From NCBI GenBank assembly GCA_021234155.1, contig JAJEKV010000034.1:10305614-10369613 (forward strand): a stretch of DNA of 64,000 bases, in the 5' to 3' direction. A program made the translations under genes and the position numbers. The stretch is from Isoetes taiwanensis (taxonomy: Eukaryota > Streptophyta > Lycopodiopsida > Isoetales > Isoetaceae). Under the pieces are notes generated by a model that saw only the letters and a program-made list of their open reading frames with translations, was not told where the DNA came from and ran no database searches. Below, in pieces: positions 1 to 11,054 of the stretch (its first letter is position 1; each line of letters begins with the position of its first letter).

Positions 1-34
1 TCTAGCACAGCCGAACAGGCAATTCCTGCTTAAT

Positions 35-307
35 GTGGTTGACAAATATGGTTTGATGGCTAATCAATCTCCAAGGAAAGATGGAGGTATCACTAAGTTC
101 ATAACCACAAGCACAGATGCGAACAATAGCATCCTACCAACTCCTGGCATAAATATGATGGCTGATTTAGTAGGCGACCAGCAAATGGAAGTAGACAACA
201 ATGAAGAATTCGAAAATAATTCGGAGCCTCAACCCAACCAAGTTTTTTCTGAAATTAATGGGACGACACATGCAAGGGCAACAACCCATCTAAAACCTGG
301 GGACTAG
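35..307 (+). CDS. Short ORF of unknown product, possible 3' exon
   Basis: A 90-codon open frame begins near the window edge and ends in TAG. It is Asn/Gln/Glu-rich in the second half (around residues 50-75) and has no motif I recognise. It may be the last exon of a gene starting outside the window or a chance ORF. A dispersed repeat begins 60 bases downstream. Nothing in the sequence decides its function. Confidence 0.2.
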   Translation: MVDKYGLMANQSPRKDGGITKFITTSTDANNSILPTPGINMMADLVGDQQMEVDNNEEFENNSEPQPNQVFSEINGTTHARATTHLKPGD

Positions 308-366
308 GCCCCATCACCAAACACAATAACCAAATATTAAAAGGCTACCAAGAATAAGATAAGATA

Positions 367-512
367 ATGCTAATGCTAGTGGTAAATTTATGCTTCTAAA
401 ATTATCTAGACATAGCCAGTCCAAGGATTGGAAGGCCATTGATCTAGAATAATTGCTGCGCCTCCCCTGTACACTGCCCATTTCTTTTGCAGAGCTCACC
501 TTACGGTTACAC
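367..512 (+). repeat. Dispersed repeat, copy 1
   Basis: About 145 bases closely match 47752-47922 in the same orientation. The shared core includes ATTATCTAGACATA, CCAGTCCAAGGATTGGAAGG and a TTTCTTTTGCAG tract that resembles a 3' splice site. There is no coding potential and no terminal inverted repeats. The element class is unknown. Confidence 0.6.
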
Positions 513-1680
513 CAGTATGGTGCTCCAGCATATCTATATTATTGTGAGCCCTTGTAGGTTCTAAACTAAGTAGTTAATATCGGAATTGGTTCTATGATAG
601 CAACATCTATCTACAAAAGGCAGATTTATGTGAGAGATAAGCTGAAACCTGTGCAATTAGATCTTAATCTCATCAACTTATATATCATAAGTATTATTTA
701 AAAATGTGTGGTGAAGGGCGATAAGCCGAGCATTTCTTGCTCCTCCAATTTTCTCGTTTTTTAGATGGATTGAAAGTTTTCGTACAAGAGAAATCAAACA
801 TATCTGGAGGACAAATTGCAGACCTGCTTCTTCTATTCTATTCTTTAACTTGTTTAAACAATCTATTTGTCTTTTATGCAATATTACATGAACAAGGTAA
901 TCTTTGATCCTGATACAAAAATTAATATTGTTGACTTGCCTATAAAGCAAGTCTTGCCTAATATAAGCCTCGCCTAATATTAGGCAAGATGCCATCATGC
1001 CAATGCAATATTAGGCTTATGGCATGCAATGTTCTGTTATCTTAAGGAGCTAATATAAGATGTGAGGACTGCTGTAATTTCGTTTAAGTGTGCCAATAAG
1101 ACCTTGCTAATCCATCAATGTTTGAGGAACGATTTCTATTGCTATACACTCTATTACAACTTTACAATTACCAACAAATGAAGTTTAATAAACCGCCACT
1201 CTTGATTCAAAGAATAGACTACAGTACATTCTAATGCCTATGGATATACATAGTGCTGGCATTAGCCAATATTATACTTTAAGTCAACGCATACCTTAAT
1301 GGTCCTATAAAGAGGTGAAGAGGTGAGGAAAAAATATACGAATGAGAAACAAGGTTAAAAACACAGTGGATCTTCGAAATGGAACTTAGAATCCTTTGCA
1401 AATGTGCTCAAAGCTAACATTACTGAACAATGAGTCAAAGCAAAAACTGCAAAGATTATTTAACAATTGCTACAACCCTCCACACATAACGGAAATGAGA
1501 AAACCTGTAGAAACAAATTACTGTAGACCTTAAACAGAGAATAGTACAAAAATGGATCGTAAACCACTGTTTGGTGGAAATTCCTGGAATATTTCCTATT
1601 TATTTATTTTAGGGAACCAAGGGTTTAAAATGTACAGGAAGCGCCGCTTGAACGCTGTCAGAGCCATTCCCGTTCTATCC
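513..1680. other. AT-rich stretch, no gene seen
   Basis: I see no coding exon or recognised element here. One 12-bp perfect inverted repeat (CTTGCCTAATAT / ATATTAGGCAAG, 953-964 and 977-988) could form a small hairpin. Confidence 0.4.
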
Positions 1681-1684
1681 ATCC

Positions 1685-1920
1685 CCAGCCATAGCCATCT
1701 TTCATGCCATGCTGCCATAGCCGACTTTCATGCCATGCCGCCGTAGCCGACTTTCATGCCATGCACCGCCATAGCCGACTTTCATGCTCCGCCATAGCCG
1801 ACTTTCATGCCATGCTCCACCATAGCCGACTTTGATGCCATGCCGCCGATAATGGAGTTCTTGAGCGGATAATGGAGTTCTTGAGCCATGCTACCGCGAA
1901 TAGTGGAGTTCTTGAGTGGT
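1685..1920 (+). repeat. Two adjoining minisatellites
   Basis: From about 1685 to 1845 there are six or seven imperfect copies of a 20-27 bp unit with the core CCATAGCCGACTTTCATGCC. From about 1848 to 1917 a different 19-25 bp unit (core AATGGAGTTCTTGAG) is present three times. The short CCATAGCC word recurs near 13565-13615, at 18118 and near 45395, so it may be spread genome-wide. Confidence 0.75.
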
Positions 1921-2359
1921 TTTGCTTCCTGCAAAAGCTCAGTTTTGCTTGAATGATTTTGAATAAGCCCCTGTTTCTTCTGACGTTTCTATTGCGATCT
2001 GAGGGAGCAAGGAGTCTCATGGCTAGTCGGTGGAGCTGGTCTCAAATGCCAGGCAAAATAGGGGCCCTGCTACCGATTAAATCTTGCATTTCAAGATCTT
2101 CTAGTCCGTTCAGAGCAGCGATACAACCTTTAGCTTTCTTCGCAGGTATGCAGTAGCTGTCTATTGTTAGTGAAGCTTCGACTTGCAGATGCCCCTGTTT
2201 TTGCATATCCCTTAAACTTATAGATCTCTTGCTTTCAAGCTCTCCTATTTTTGCAGATCTTCTAAGCTTGTTGATCTCTTGCTTTCAGGATCTCCTGTTT
2301 TTACAGATCTACACAAATCAGCTCTTTGAGCCAAACACAGAATTTCCACCAAAACGGCA

Positions 2360-2510
2360 GTTTACGTTTGGTAGCCGTCCAGTTTTCGGGGTTTCTGACG
2401 GTAAACTGGGCAGGCAGCGGTGCCGCTCGAGGCTAACGCCGCTCGTGGTGGTGCCGCCTGCCTGATTTACTGCCGAAAATCCCTCAAACCGAGCGGTTAC
2501 CTAGCACATA
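2360..2510. repeat. GC-rich fold-back repeat
   Basis: The left arm (around TTTTCGGGG..GACGGTAAACTGGGCAGGCAGCGG) is mirrored by the right arm (around CCGCCTGCCTGATTTACTGCCGAAAA). The stem is imperfect. The centre carries a repeated GCCGCTCG word. It is GC-rich inside AT-rich flanks. It may be a small fold-back MITE; no target duplication could be assigned. Confidence 0.5.
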
Positions 2511-2713
2511 AAACTTCTGTTTGTAGGAGTTAATAGCTTCTATAGAACAAATGGATGGCTTCAATATCTTAAGGGGATTCACGGCAAGCGGTGACCACTA
2601 ATAAAATTGTTTCCACAAATCGATATTATTAACTACTATGGCGAAAGTTTGGACGTTAATAGTGGGTTCAAACTCACAGGTTTGGAACCAAAGAATAGGC
2701 CGCAATAAATTTC

Positions 2714-2866
2714 TTCTTCAACGAAATTTTAGGGACCTTGAAATTTCGGCCCAAATCACCAAGTTTTTATAAATCGAAATCTTCTATCGATTTCTGAAAG
2801 CATCGCGAGAGCAATGCAACCGCCGGAACGCCAAATTTCAAGCTCCCCTAAAATTTTGTTGAAGAA
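2714..2866. repeat. Fold-back repeat with 37-bp arms
   Basis: Positions 2714-2750 pair with 2830-2866 as an inverted repeat with only a few mismatches, around an ~80-base spacer. GC-rich, non-coding sequence to about 2960 carries further partial inverted matches (TTTTTCATGACTG and TTTTTTAGTCATG). It is probably a MITE-like hairpin element. Confidence 0.55.
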
Positions 2867-2869
2867 TTT

Positions 2870-3829
2870 TTCATGACTGTAAATTTCCCTCGAGGTTTTT
2901 ACGCCCTGCCGACGTTTTCGCCAGTTTCGCCACTGCGACCGCCACGCCGCCAGCGGCCGCCAGAAAATTTCTTCGCGAAATTTTTTAGTCATGAAAATTA
3001 CTCCTTCCTAAATTAGAACTTCGCTAGAAGCTATTATTAATTTATACTATGAACTACCCTTACAATTGGAGGTGACAAGGTGCATGCTTTTCACGTGGGT
3101 CCAACATATATTTATTACCATTGAGTGTAAGTACAAATGACATTGGCACACTGCATGTGCAAAGACAATGAAGAAAAAGTTGACACCAACACTTACATTA
3201 ATAGATATATTTCAAATTATTGTGTTCATCATAATGCAAATAAACTTGTTTTATGGATTGATAATAATAATATCATACGTTGGAATGCCAAAATGAAAGA
3301 GTGGAAGATTTGTTGAAGTGTCTCCAACAACCATGAGAACGACGGCCTAGATCGTTCGACAATTGAGCTAGTGGTCACAGGAAGTGCCAGCAGATGTGTA
3401 GTCCAATTCCAGGGGGTTGAAAAACTCATCATGTGGCAGGGTGCAGATGCCGTGTAGGTTGAGATATCCGAGCCGATCTTTGGAGAATATTTAATGAGTA
3501 AAAGGGGGGAGATATAGTTCACCTATTCTCTCAAAGCACATCAGCAGAGCACATCAGCAACACAACCAGCATCGAGAAAAAAACAGGCGGGTTTGATGCG
3601 GAATGGAAGGAAGGAAAGATGCTTGGGTGATCTAGACCAGCTCATCAGGGAAGTGTTGGAAGGAGGGATGGGCAAGGCCGTGCCACGATAAAGGGCCACG
3701 AAAGGCCCATGGGGGATCATAGTCACACATGTACAAAGTGTGTCCACCTTAGAAAAGCATAGCAAAGGTTCAAAAACATTAAAAATAAAATAAAAACAAG
3801 GGACCCCACACTCCAATCAAGACCAAAAA
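2870..3829. other. Distal upstream region of the bZIP gene
   Basis: I see no convincing exon here. It contains a CACGTG G-box at 3092-3097. Open frames on the minus strand at 3229-3522 and 3541-3816 show no recognisable domain and are probably chance. Confidence 0.35.
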
Positions 3830-4090
3830 GCCACGTCTCTATTGCGTCTTACGTGGCAAGTACCCACATGTCCCACGATGCGACCTACACATAAGATCAA
3901 ATATTATGTAAATATTCCATAATTGCCATCAAATACGTGCCGTGTTCTTATTGGCTCAATCCATGTGCTTGGTTCAGCTTTCCACGTCATGGCAACGAAC
4001 TACGTATCCCATACGTAGAACGCTCATCATATACGGCGATCGCTAACGATCGCTGGCATAATACGAATACGTATATACTTATCCGTATTC
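3830..4090 (+). promoter_or_regulatory. ACGT-rich promoter of the GBF-like gene
   Basis: Seven ACGT cores lie in about 240 bases: 3833, 3851 (ACGTGG), 3935 (TACGTGC), 3984 (CCACGTCA), 4002 and 4013 (TACGTA types) and 4069. Several are palindromic and sit in nested inverted repeats (CGAATACG...CGTATTCG at 4064-4092; GATCGCTAACGATCGC near 4038). A TATA-like GTATATACT lies at 4071-4079. ACGT cores are the known targets of bZIP factors, which is the family encoded immediately downstream. Confidence 0.5.
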
Positions 4091-4099
4091 GTATCGTAC

Positions 4100-5389
4100 G
4101 CGCGCGGAGAAAAACGACCCTTCTGGAGATGGGGTCCCTTTGTAGATGCCTTGTTGTTTGCTGCGTGTGCCTTCCAGCTCGGAGCGTTCGCCGTCTTGGC
4201 TTCTACTCTAGATCTCTCGCTGGATCTGCTGCCACAGGGACTCCGGCATCTAGGCGCTAAGCTTGAATTTTGCTCTTCGATTTCTGTCTCTCCATTGCGG
4301 TCTCTCTTCCCTCTTTCGATCCCAACCTCGTTTTCTCGCTTTTCTCAGCTTTCCAGCAACCTACTACATGCCCCTTGTCCTTTTCAGCTCTCGGTTACCA
4401 TACCACTTTCGGACGCTTCCTTTGCACTTGTCTTCCAAAACTTTGTTCTGGGTTTGTCGGTTGTAATTCGCAAATTTGGGCCCCTGCCGCCATTGATCGG
4501 CTGGAAGTAAGATTTTAGGCTGCTCTGCTTTCTAGGAAGTGGATTCAGCTTGTTATCAACTGGGTAGGCTCAGCTCGCTGAAGATTGCCTTGTCGGGTGT
4601 TTTTTCCCCGTCTTCATTTCGGTTCCCTGCTGACCTCTGTAAACTCTCGTCTCTCTCAGCTCAGTTTAGTGTAAGCACCTTGTATACTACGTTTGCATTG
4701 AAACGACTTTGGAGATTCTGTTGCGTCTTCGTTGAAGATCCCAGTGTGCAAAATGCACTGATGCAGGTTAGCAGTAGCTCTAGTGTTTACTTTTTACTGC
4801 AAATGTAAGGAATAGGGCCACAGGGGCTTGGCCTTCTGTCTCTCTGTTGGCTTTCTAGACCGTTGCAACAAAGCATGCACCTGCAAATGTGTTTTTTACC
4901 CTCGTTGACTGGTCAACTTGTAGTTCCATTGACTAGTCAATATCAATTAGATCTGCTGAAGGTAGGGGATCAAAGCTGCATTTTGGAAGTGCATTTTATA
5001 TTTTAACATTCGATATATAAACAAGTGTCTGCCTAAGTGTCAAAAGTGTTTTTTTTCATCTTTAACGAAGTAGATGATGGGAGTTTATGAACTTGCAACT
5101 TTTTGGCAACTTACTGTAAGAAAGTGAAGAGCAGGTACTGGCAATTTTCTATGACGTGTGTTATTCCACATGGGAACCCTGTGGCTTTTAGCCTGCTTGG
5201 GGAAGTAGGTTGAATAGTCCTAGATGTGAAGGCTAGTCATCCTTTGCACAGCATCCAGTCTGCTAACATGTTTGGCTGCTTATTTTACGTTTTGCAAGGT
5301 TTTATATCAGTAGGAAGAAAAAGATTTATATGGCATAGAAGATATTGTCTTTTTAAGTTTTATTGGAATTGCACAGATTTTCCTAAACA
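4100..5389 (+). other. Probable 5' leader and 5'UTR intron of the GBF-like gene
   Basis: After the TATA-like site there is a pyrimidine-rich stretch (4260-4440) typical of plant leaders, with no long conserved frame. Strong donor candidates lie at 4507 (GTAAGA) and 4767 (GTTAGC). A TTGCACAG acceptor at 5376 leaves only 13 leader bases before the ATG at 5390. I infer one long 5'UTR intron; the exact donor cannot be chosen from sequence alone. Confidence 0.45.
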
Positions 5390-7532
5390 ATGGGGAGTGG
5401 AGAAGCGGGAACACCAACAAAGACACCTAAAACACCTACCTCACAGGTGATGCACCTAATTCTTTATTGTAACCATTTTGCTAACCCACAGTATACTCTT
5501 AATCCTTAGAAATTAATAATAAGAATTTGCAGGAACAAGCTGTTCCTCCTAGTCCATATCCTGAATGGGCAGCTGCTTTTCAGGTGGTGATATTTTCTGT
5601 TTTCTATACTATTGTAGACAAGTGTATTTTTGCCAGATTTGGGGCTTAAATAATTAATCTTCCCGGGCCTTTCTTGTTGCAGGCAGCAGCATTTTATAAT
5701 GCTGGAGCTACACCACCTCCTGGTTACTTTCCAGCATCTGGACCTCAACCCCATCCATACATGTGGGCTGGACAGGTGTCTGCTATGTTCTGCGTAATTT
5801 GTGCCTTTGTTTATGTCTGCTGAATCAGCTTCTTTACTTGCAGCCTATGATGCCACCGTACGGAACTCCTCCCTATGTTTATCCTCACTATGGGCACCCT
5901 TCATTACCGCCGGTATGGTTTTGGTGTTTTGGTTGCAGTATCTTTTTTTCATCCAGATATTGTTTGTGAAAGTTGGCCCTCTCTTGTTCAAAACAGGGCG
6001 CTCATCCTTATGGTCAATATGCATTGCCATTACCTGGTACTGAGGCCGCGGTATGTTAGATTTTGTTTAGATTTCAGAATTAAGGCTGTAGTTTGCTCCA
6101 ATTTATCTTGATGCATTTAATTCTATTTGTGCAGGGTGCTGCTGGGGCTGGAGAAGAAGGCAAATCTTCAGATGGGAAGGAACACAGCCCTGGAAAGAAG
6201 TCAAAAGAAGGAGCGCCAGGAAGCAAGGGGAATGAAAGTGGAAAGCCTCCAGGTTCAGCAAATGGCATGCTATCACAAAGGTATTGCTCATTATTGTCTA
6301 GAAGTGGTAAAATTGTATGACAATAAAATTGAATGGACAGTGGCGATAGTGGAAGTGAGGGATCAAGTGAAGGGAGCGAGGAAGATACTCAAAAGGTGAT
6401 TTTGGAGAAACTGTTTATAGTTTAAGGAGTTACTTTACATTTTTAATCATACCTTTGGGGGACTTGTACAGAAGAGGGCTGCGGATCAATCAAATACCGA
6501 GGGTAGGTTTTCTAATTTACACTTCTGATATCATTATATTCCATTATGTGGGCTACTAAATAAAACTGAAGCTTTTACAGGTGGTAATTCCATGCAGCCT
6601 TATCCTCCCCACATGGGAAGTGCATTCGTCCAACCTGGGATGCTTGTGCCAACACCTCCAAATGGCATGCCACCAGGCAGACCACCTGTAGGAACCAATT
6701 TGCATATGGGCATGGAGTACTGGGCTCCAACACCACCAGTTCCAGGGAAGGGTAAACGCAATTCAATGGCATCACAAGCTATGGTTGCTGGGACACCCAA
6801 CCCTGCAATGATGGGTCCAGGTGGTCGGGAAGGCGTGCCCTCAGAGCTTTGGCTACAGGTTTGACGTCATATTGCAGTTCCATATTTTGCGTAGACACTC
6901 AACAACTTCCTGATCACTATGTTTGTACAGCAGGATGAAAGAGAGTTGAAGCGCCAAAGACGAAAACAATCGAACAGGGAATCAGCAAGGCGCTCACGCT
7001 TGCGCAAACAGGTACATCGCTGACTCTGCTTAATTCATCTCTAAGCAAGGAGGCACACTTGTAAATTTTCTAATAAGTGTTATACATTTTAGGCTGAATG
7101 TGAGGAGTTGGGTCAAAGGGTCGACACTTTGACTGTTGAAAACATGTCTCTTCGTACGGAGCTCAACCGGCTCCTTGAAGAACGGACCAAGTTGGCAGCT
7201 GACAATGCGTCACTCCTTGTATGTTGTCTCACATGGGCTTGTACATTTTGTCCTATTTTTCTATTCTTGTTTTCTAACGAATTGTACTTCAATATTAGGA
7301 ACAATTGCACAAGCTTCGTGGTGATGATGTTTTGGGAGGGCAAGAACATGAGGAAGATCCAGATGAAACATCATATCCGTCACAGCTTGAGGAGAATGGT
7401 AATGGTGCTGTACGAGGAAATCCAATGCTACGGGAAGGGAATGGGAGGGTAGAAGAAAAATCTTCAGAGGCAACAGGCAAGGTAGCATCTGGTTTTGACA
7501 TTGGTCGGCCTGAAGCTGTCGCTGCTAGCTAG
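5390..7532 (+). CDS. G-box binding factor (group G bZIP), 12 coding exons, 424 aa
   Basis: Transcription factor that binds CACGTG-type G-boxes as a dimer in the nucleus. Coding exons: 5390-5446, 5533-5583, 5683-5775, 5844-5912, 5997-6050, 6135-6280, 6341-6395, 6472-6502, 6581-6858, 6931-7011, 7093-7218 and 7299-7532, all GT..AG and phase-consistent. The N-terminal ~110 residues are the Pro/Tyr/Gly-rich MFMR region of GBFs. Residues 157-175 form a Ser/Gly/Glu acidic patch. The basic region is residues 282-305, with N293-x7-R301. The zipper has leucines at 311, 318, 325 and 332. Plant GBFs are usually about 315-410 aa, so this is slightly long, nearest in size to bZIP16/bZIP68 types. The ATG is the first in frame and lies 13 bases after an acceptor. 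An NAGNAG acceptor at 6928-6933 makes Q279 optional. I see no disabling lesion. Confidence 0.93.
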
Positions 7533-8150
7533 CCGCCGAGGGCCGCGTGATTTCTCACTGAATGAAGTTTTGAAATCGTTAAATGGCTTTGAGGATTTCA
7601 GATTGACATAATGAGAACATAAATTAGCCTCTGGGTTGGGCAGGTTCTCAAAGTTCACACTGGACTTGTCAGCAGTTGACTGAAGTAGTATTCACAAGGG
7701 CAATTTTAATTTACCCCAACCACACAAGGTTTCCCCATGTAGTATCTAGAAAACCACAGGCAGGAGTAACTGTCAACCTGCCTAGTTTCTGAGATGGGAG
7801 AAGGCTTTGTAACAAGTAGGTCAATACATACAGCTAATTTAACAATGATTGGCTCTTTCAGCAGCTATCCCCATGTTGCATGTGGTCTTGTCTGGACAAC
7901 AGTGGAAACAAAAGAGAGACTTGTTTGCTGGTCAGTTCCAGGTGATGGTAGCATTACCTGCGGACTCATGTTATGTGGAATGGGCATAGAGATTAGAGAT
8001 GCCATTCCTGCTGCACTGGAAATTTGGGAGCCGCGCCAGGTGGCTTTGTGCAGCAGGAATGGCATAACGCACATTTCACAATGTCATGGACAAACACTCT
8101 TTTTCCTCCATCTCGTCCCTCATCCATCTTTGTCCTGATAGATTAAGAAG
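7533..8150 (+). other. 3' region of the GBF-like gene with a long hairpin
   Basis: This is the likely 3'UTR and downstream flank. It contains a 17-bp perfect inverted repeat (TGCCATTCCTGCTGCAC at 8000-8016, partner at 8048-8064) around a 31-base loop. An outer 9-bp near-perfect pairing (7974-7982 with 8072-8080) extends it. The fold resembles a small-RNA precursor, but I do not recognise a known miRNA. Where the transcript ends cannot be set from the sequence. Confidence 0.5.
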
Positions 8151-8364
8151 CAAGGTAAAGAAGGATAAAAAAAGGAAGCTAAAAACAGTTGATTTCTACC
8201 ATAGAAGAAATGATCGTGGATGGTTGGATTATTGATTTAAAATCACAATCATTTCAGCAAGGTAAAGAAGATTAAAAAGGGAAACTAAACACAGCTGATT
8301 TCTACCATAGATTTCTACCATGGAAGAAATTATTGATGCAAAATCACATAATCATTTCACCAAT
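8151..8364 (+). repeat. 107-bp tandem duplication
   Basis: Two copies start at 8151 and 8258, sharing CAAGGTAAAGAAG, GATTTCTACCATAG and an AATCACA(T)AATCATTTCA end. The second has an extra GATTTCTACCAT. It is non-coding. Confidence 0.7.
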
Positions 8365-8799
8365 AGCAAATTCAATGGATTGAAAGGGTTTCCGGTTTAA
8401 GAAGCTCGAAATGCATGGTTTGTCTAGAATGGTTGATGTCCATTCTCAAATGCAAGAATGCCATAAGAATGCCAAGATTGATGTCGACGTCTATGACAAA
8501 TGTGAGGCAAACTTTTTTGTCAAATCAGAATGATTTAAACTATTTTATTCTTAGTAAAATTCCACAATGGTAGTATATCCAAATCACATATAATAAGAGG
8601 CTTCAAATAGGGCTTCGTTTTGGCCCTTAATGGATCCCTCGAGGGCACCTCAAAATAGGGCGTGTGCATAATCATTTCAAAGCTCTTGATGAGCCAATTC
8701 AAATGCATCTTGTTCGTTGGAATTTCGCCTCCCCTCTTAAAAGATTCTTTGGATTAAAAAAACTTGAAAAAGAGGGGAACACTACATAGTTTCAATCTC

Positions 8800-10420
8800 A
8801 TCCGTTAGATCTGCATCATTTGGGGCCAAACCGCTCCATTGATGGCTACCCTCCCTCATATCCAAAAGCACCCAAAATGTCGCACAATTCATTGCTTTAC
8901 AATATGAGCAGGCAAAAAGACATCAGGCTTCAACCACAGAATAATCAAATCAATTTTAAAGAACCTAAGTCATGTGGAAGATCATACCCTTTGCAGATTT
9001 CAATGACTGGGGCAATCTTGCATGGGCAGCCTCAAACCTACTATGGGCATTTCAGTTTGGAGTTGTGGAGTGATGGTCCAGATTTTCACACTAGGAGTAT
9101 CATGAGGTGTTTAAGAAACTATGAGAATGGTTATAATGGTCACCTCCAGGATCCTACAGCTAGCCAGGCACTACATAGTCCATTGTTGGATGGAAACCCT
9201 AATAGTATTGAAAAGTTTAGCAAGGCAAGGTTTAGGAGGCATGAGCCTAATGAACATGTTGGAGCTTCAACATCTTGTGCTAAACCTCGAGATTTGCCTA
9301 GAAAGCTCCTCTTGTAACTTGATAATTGTGTTGGTTAAAATAAGAACAGGAGGATGTTTTCGTTCCTATCCTACTTAACAGCTGTGGGTATTTTTGAAAG
9401 AGTCAATTTGGGGTTCCTAATGCCTGGACATACTCATGAGGATGTGGATGCATTGTTTGGAAAATATAGTCATGTCTTGAAACAACAGACAGTGACCAAC
9501 TTTCTTAGGCTACTGAAAATATTTCATGGATGTACTACTCCATCTCCTGTAGGATCTCTCATAGAAGAAGTGCCTGATTGGAAGAGTTTTGTGGATGGTT
9601 ATGCTCTCAACATGGAAGGTCGAATATTCTAGACCTCTTCAATTCACTTTTTGGGTGAGAGAAGGGATTCCAATCACGCAATGAAAAATGAGATCTTCAG
9701 AGAAGAAGTGGAGAGGTGGGGTAGAAATTTGGCACATGGATGCGAAGGGCAAGCCTATGATACCTCCAGGTCAACCAAAAGCTCTAAAACCAACTGAAGA
9801 AGTGAAGCAATTGGGATTGACTAAGGATGGCATCAATGACTACATCAAGCATTGGCAAACTAATTCGGATGAGACTAATCGTGCATTGATAGATTAGAAG
9901 AAGGTGATTAACTTGTTGGATGAGGTAGACACATCCTCAGAAGAGCTGAAAGAAGGGTGGTTCCCTAAAAGTAGGTGGAAAACATTAGCAGGTGCTGACG
10001 AAGATGATGGTACTATTAGTAGCATTGCTAAGGCATATGCTCCTCCTCAATCTGACAAACACTATGTTGGCCCTAAGAAGAATAGGCCAAAATATCTAGG
10101 CATGGATTGTTATGAACCTTCTACTGACGTGGAGTGCCACCAATTTGCAGTAGTAAAACCAGGAGATCTAGAGACCTATCCAGTATGGTTGGGATAAACC
10201 ATCTCGAATATTTGCAAAGAAGAAGGTAATGTTAACTTCAATAAGGTGCGTGTAGAATGGTGGTGTCCAGTGCATCAGTTGAGTAATGTCACCGATAAAG
10301 AAAGATATTCAGATTGTTGGACAAAGAGGTGGAGGAGAAATCCTTTTGATCCTGATCTTTGGCTAGACATCGAAACTCGTATCGTACTCGTGGACTCCAA
10401 AAACTATTCCAGGTAGAAAT
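8800..10420 (+). pseudogene. Decayed gene or transposon ORF with a DUF7869-like motif
   Basis: A series of plus-strand frames (8820-9317, 9354-9632, 9688-9897, 9904-10197 and on to about 10420) reads like one protein broken by stops and shifts. The piece at 9354-9632 contains RVNLGFLMPGHTHEDVDALF. The G-H-T-H-E-D-(I/V)-D signature is, to my knowledge, the hallmark of DUF7869, found in many repetitive eukaryotic ORFs of unknown role. Later pieces have Trp-rich segments (near 10250-10340: VEWWCPVHQL, RRNPFDPDLWLD). A TAG at 9895-9897 directly interrupts an otherwise continuous frame. It is probably a dead mobile-element-derived gene. The function of the intact family is unknown to me. Confidence 0.5.
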
Positions 10421-10619
10421 ATGAGAGTTACAATACCTCATAATGTAAGGAATAAGGCTATCATATCATTGGGGATGCTGGAGGAAAAATGAAAAACTAT
10501 GTAAATATGCTTTCTTCATTGATATGTATCAGTCACAGTTATGAAAAGTTGTGTACTACATGAGCAGTGTGATATATGATTTTATAATTTGTAGTTAGGA
10601 TGTGTGAATTTAAGTTAAG

Positions 10620-10835
10620 GTGTGTGATTTTAAGTTAATGTGTAGTGAATTTAATCAAGTTACAAAAAAACTTGCAATTAAAAATGCATCCCAAAATCAA
10701 GACATAATCCCAATTTACTTGAATGATGGTTCCACCAATAACCATTGGTTAACTTTATTGATATGTAAGACTAGTTGTGGTCGGTCCCAAGTTGTGGTAT
10801 TACATTCTCTAGATGCACCCTTTGGCCTTGATTGA
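10620..10835 (+). pseudogene. Ulp1-like cysteine protease fragment
   Basis: This 71-codon frame contains NNHWLTLLICKT followed by VVVLHSLDAPFG, spaced like the catalytic His and Asp segments of C48 (Ulp1/SENP-type) proteases often carried by plant DNA transposons. The catalytic Cys region is not found downstream, and the frame ends in TGA. With the DUF7869-like pieces just upstream it may be the tail of the same degenerate ORF. This is a family-level guess from two short motifs. Confidence 0.35.
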
Positions 10836-11054
10836 GGTGAAATTTTGGGCATTAAATGTGTATGCCTATTCCATAGATTAGTTGGTCGTTAACAATGTGG
10901 GTTGGTGTGGGTTGGAAGCAATTACTGTCTCTTAGAAGCAATTACAATGTTCGTAGAACAACCATTGTTTTGGTATGAAGATACAAAGATGTAACATATT
11001 ATTGTAGCTATCATACAAATATGTACACAATGAACATTATCCCTTTCACTTATA

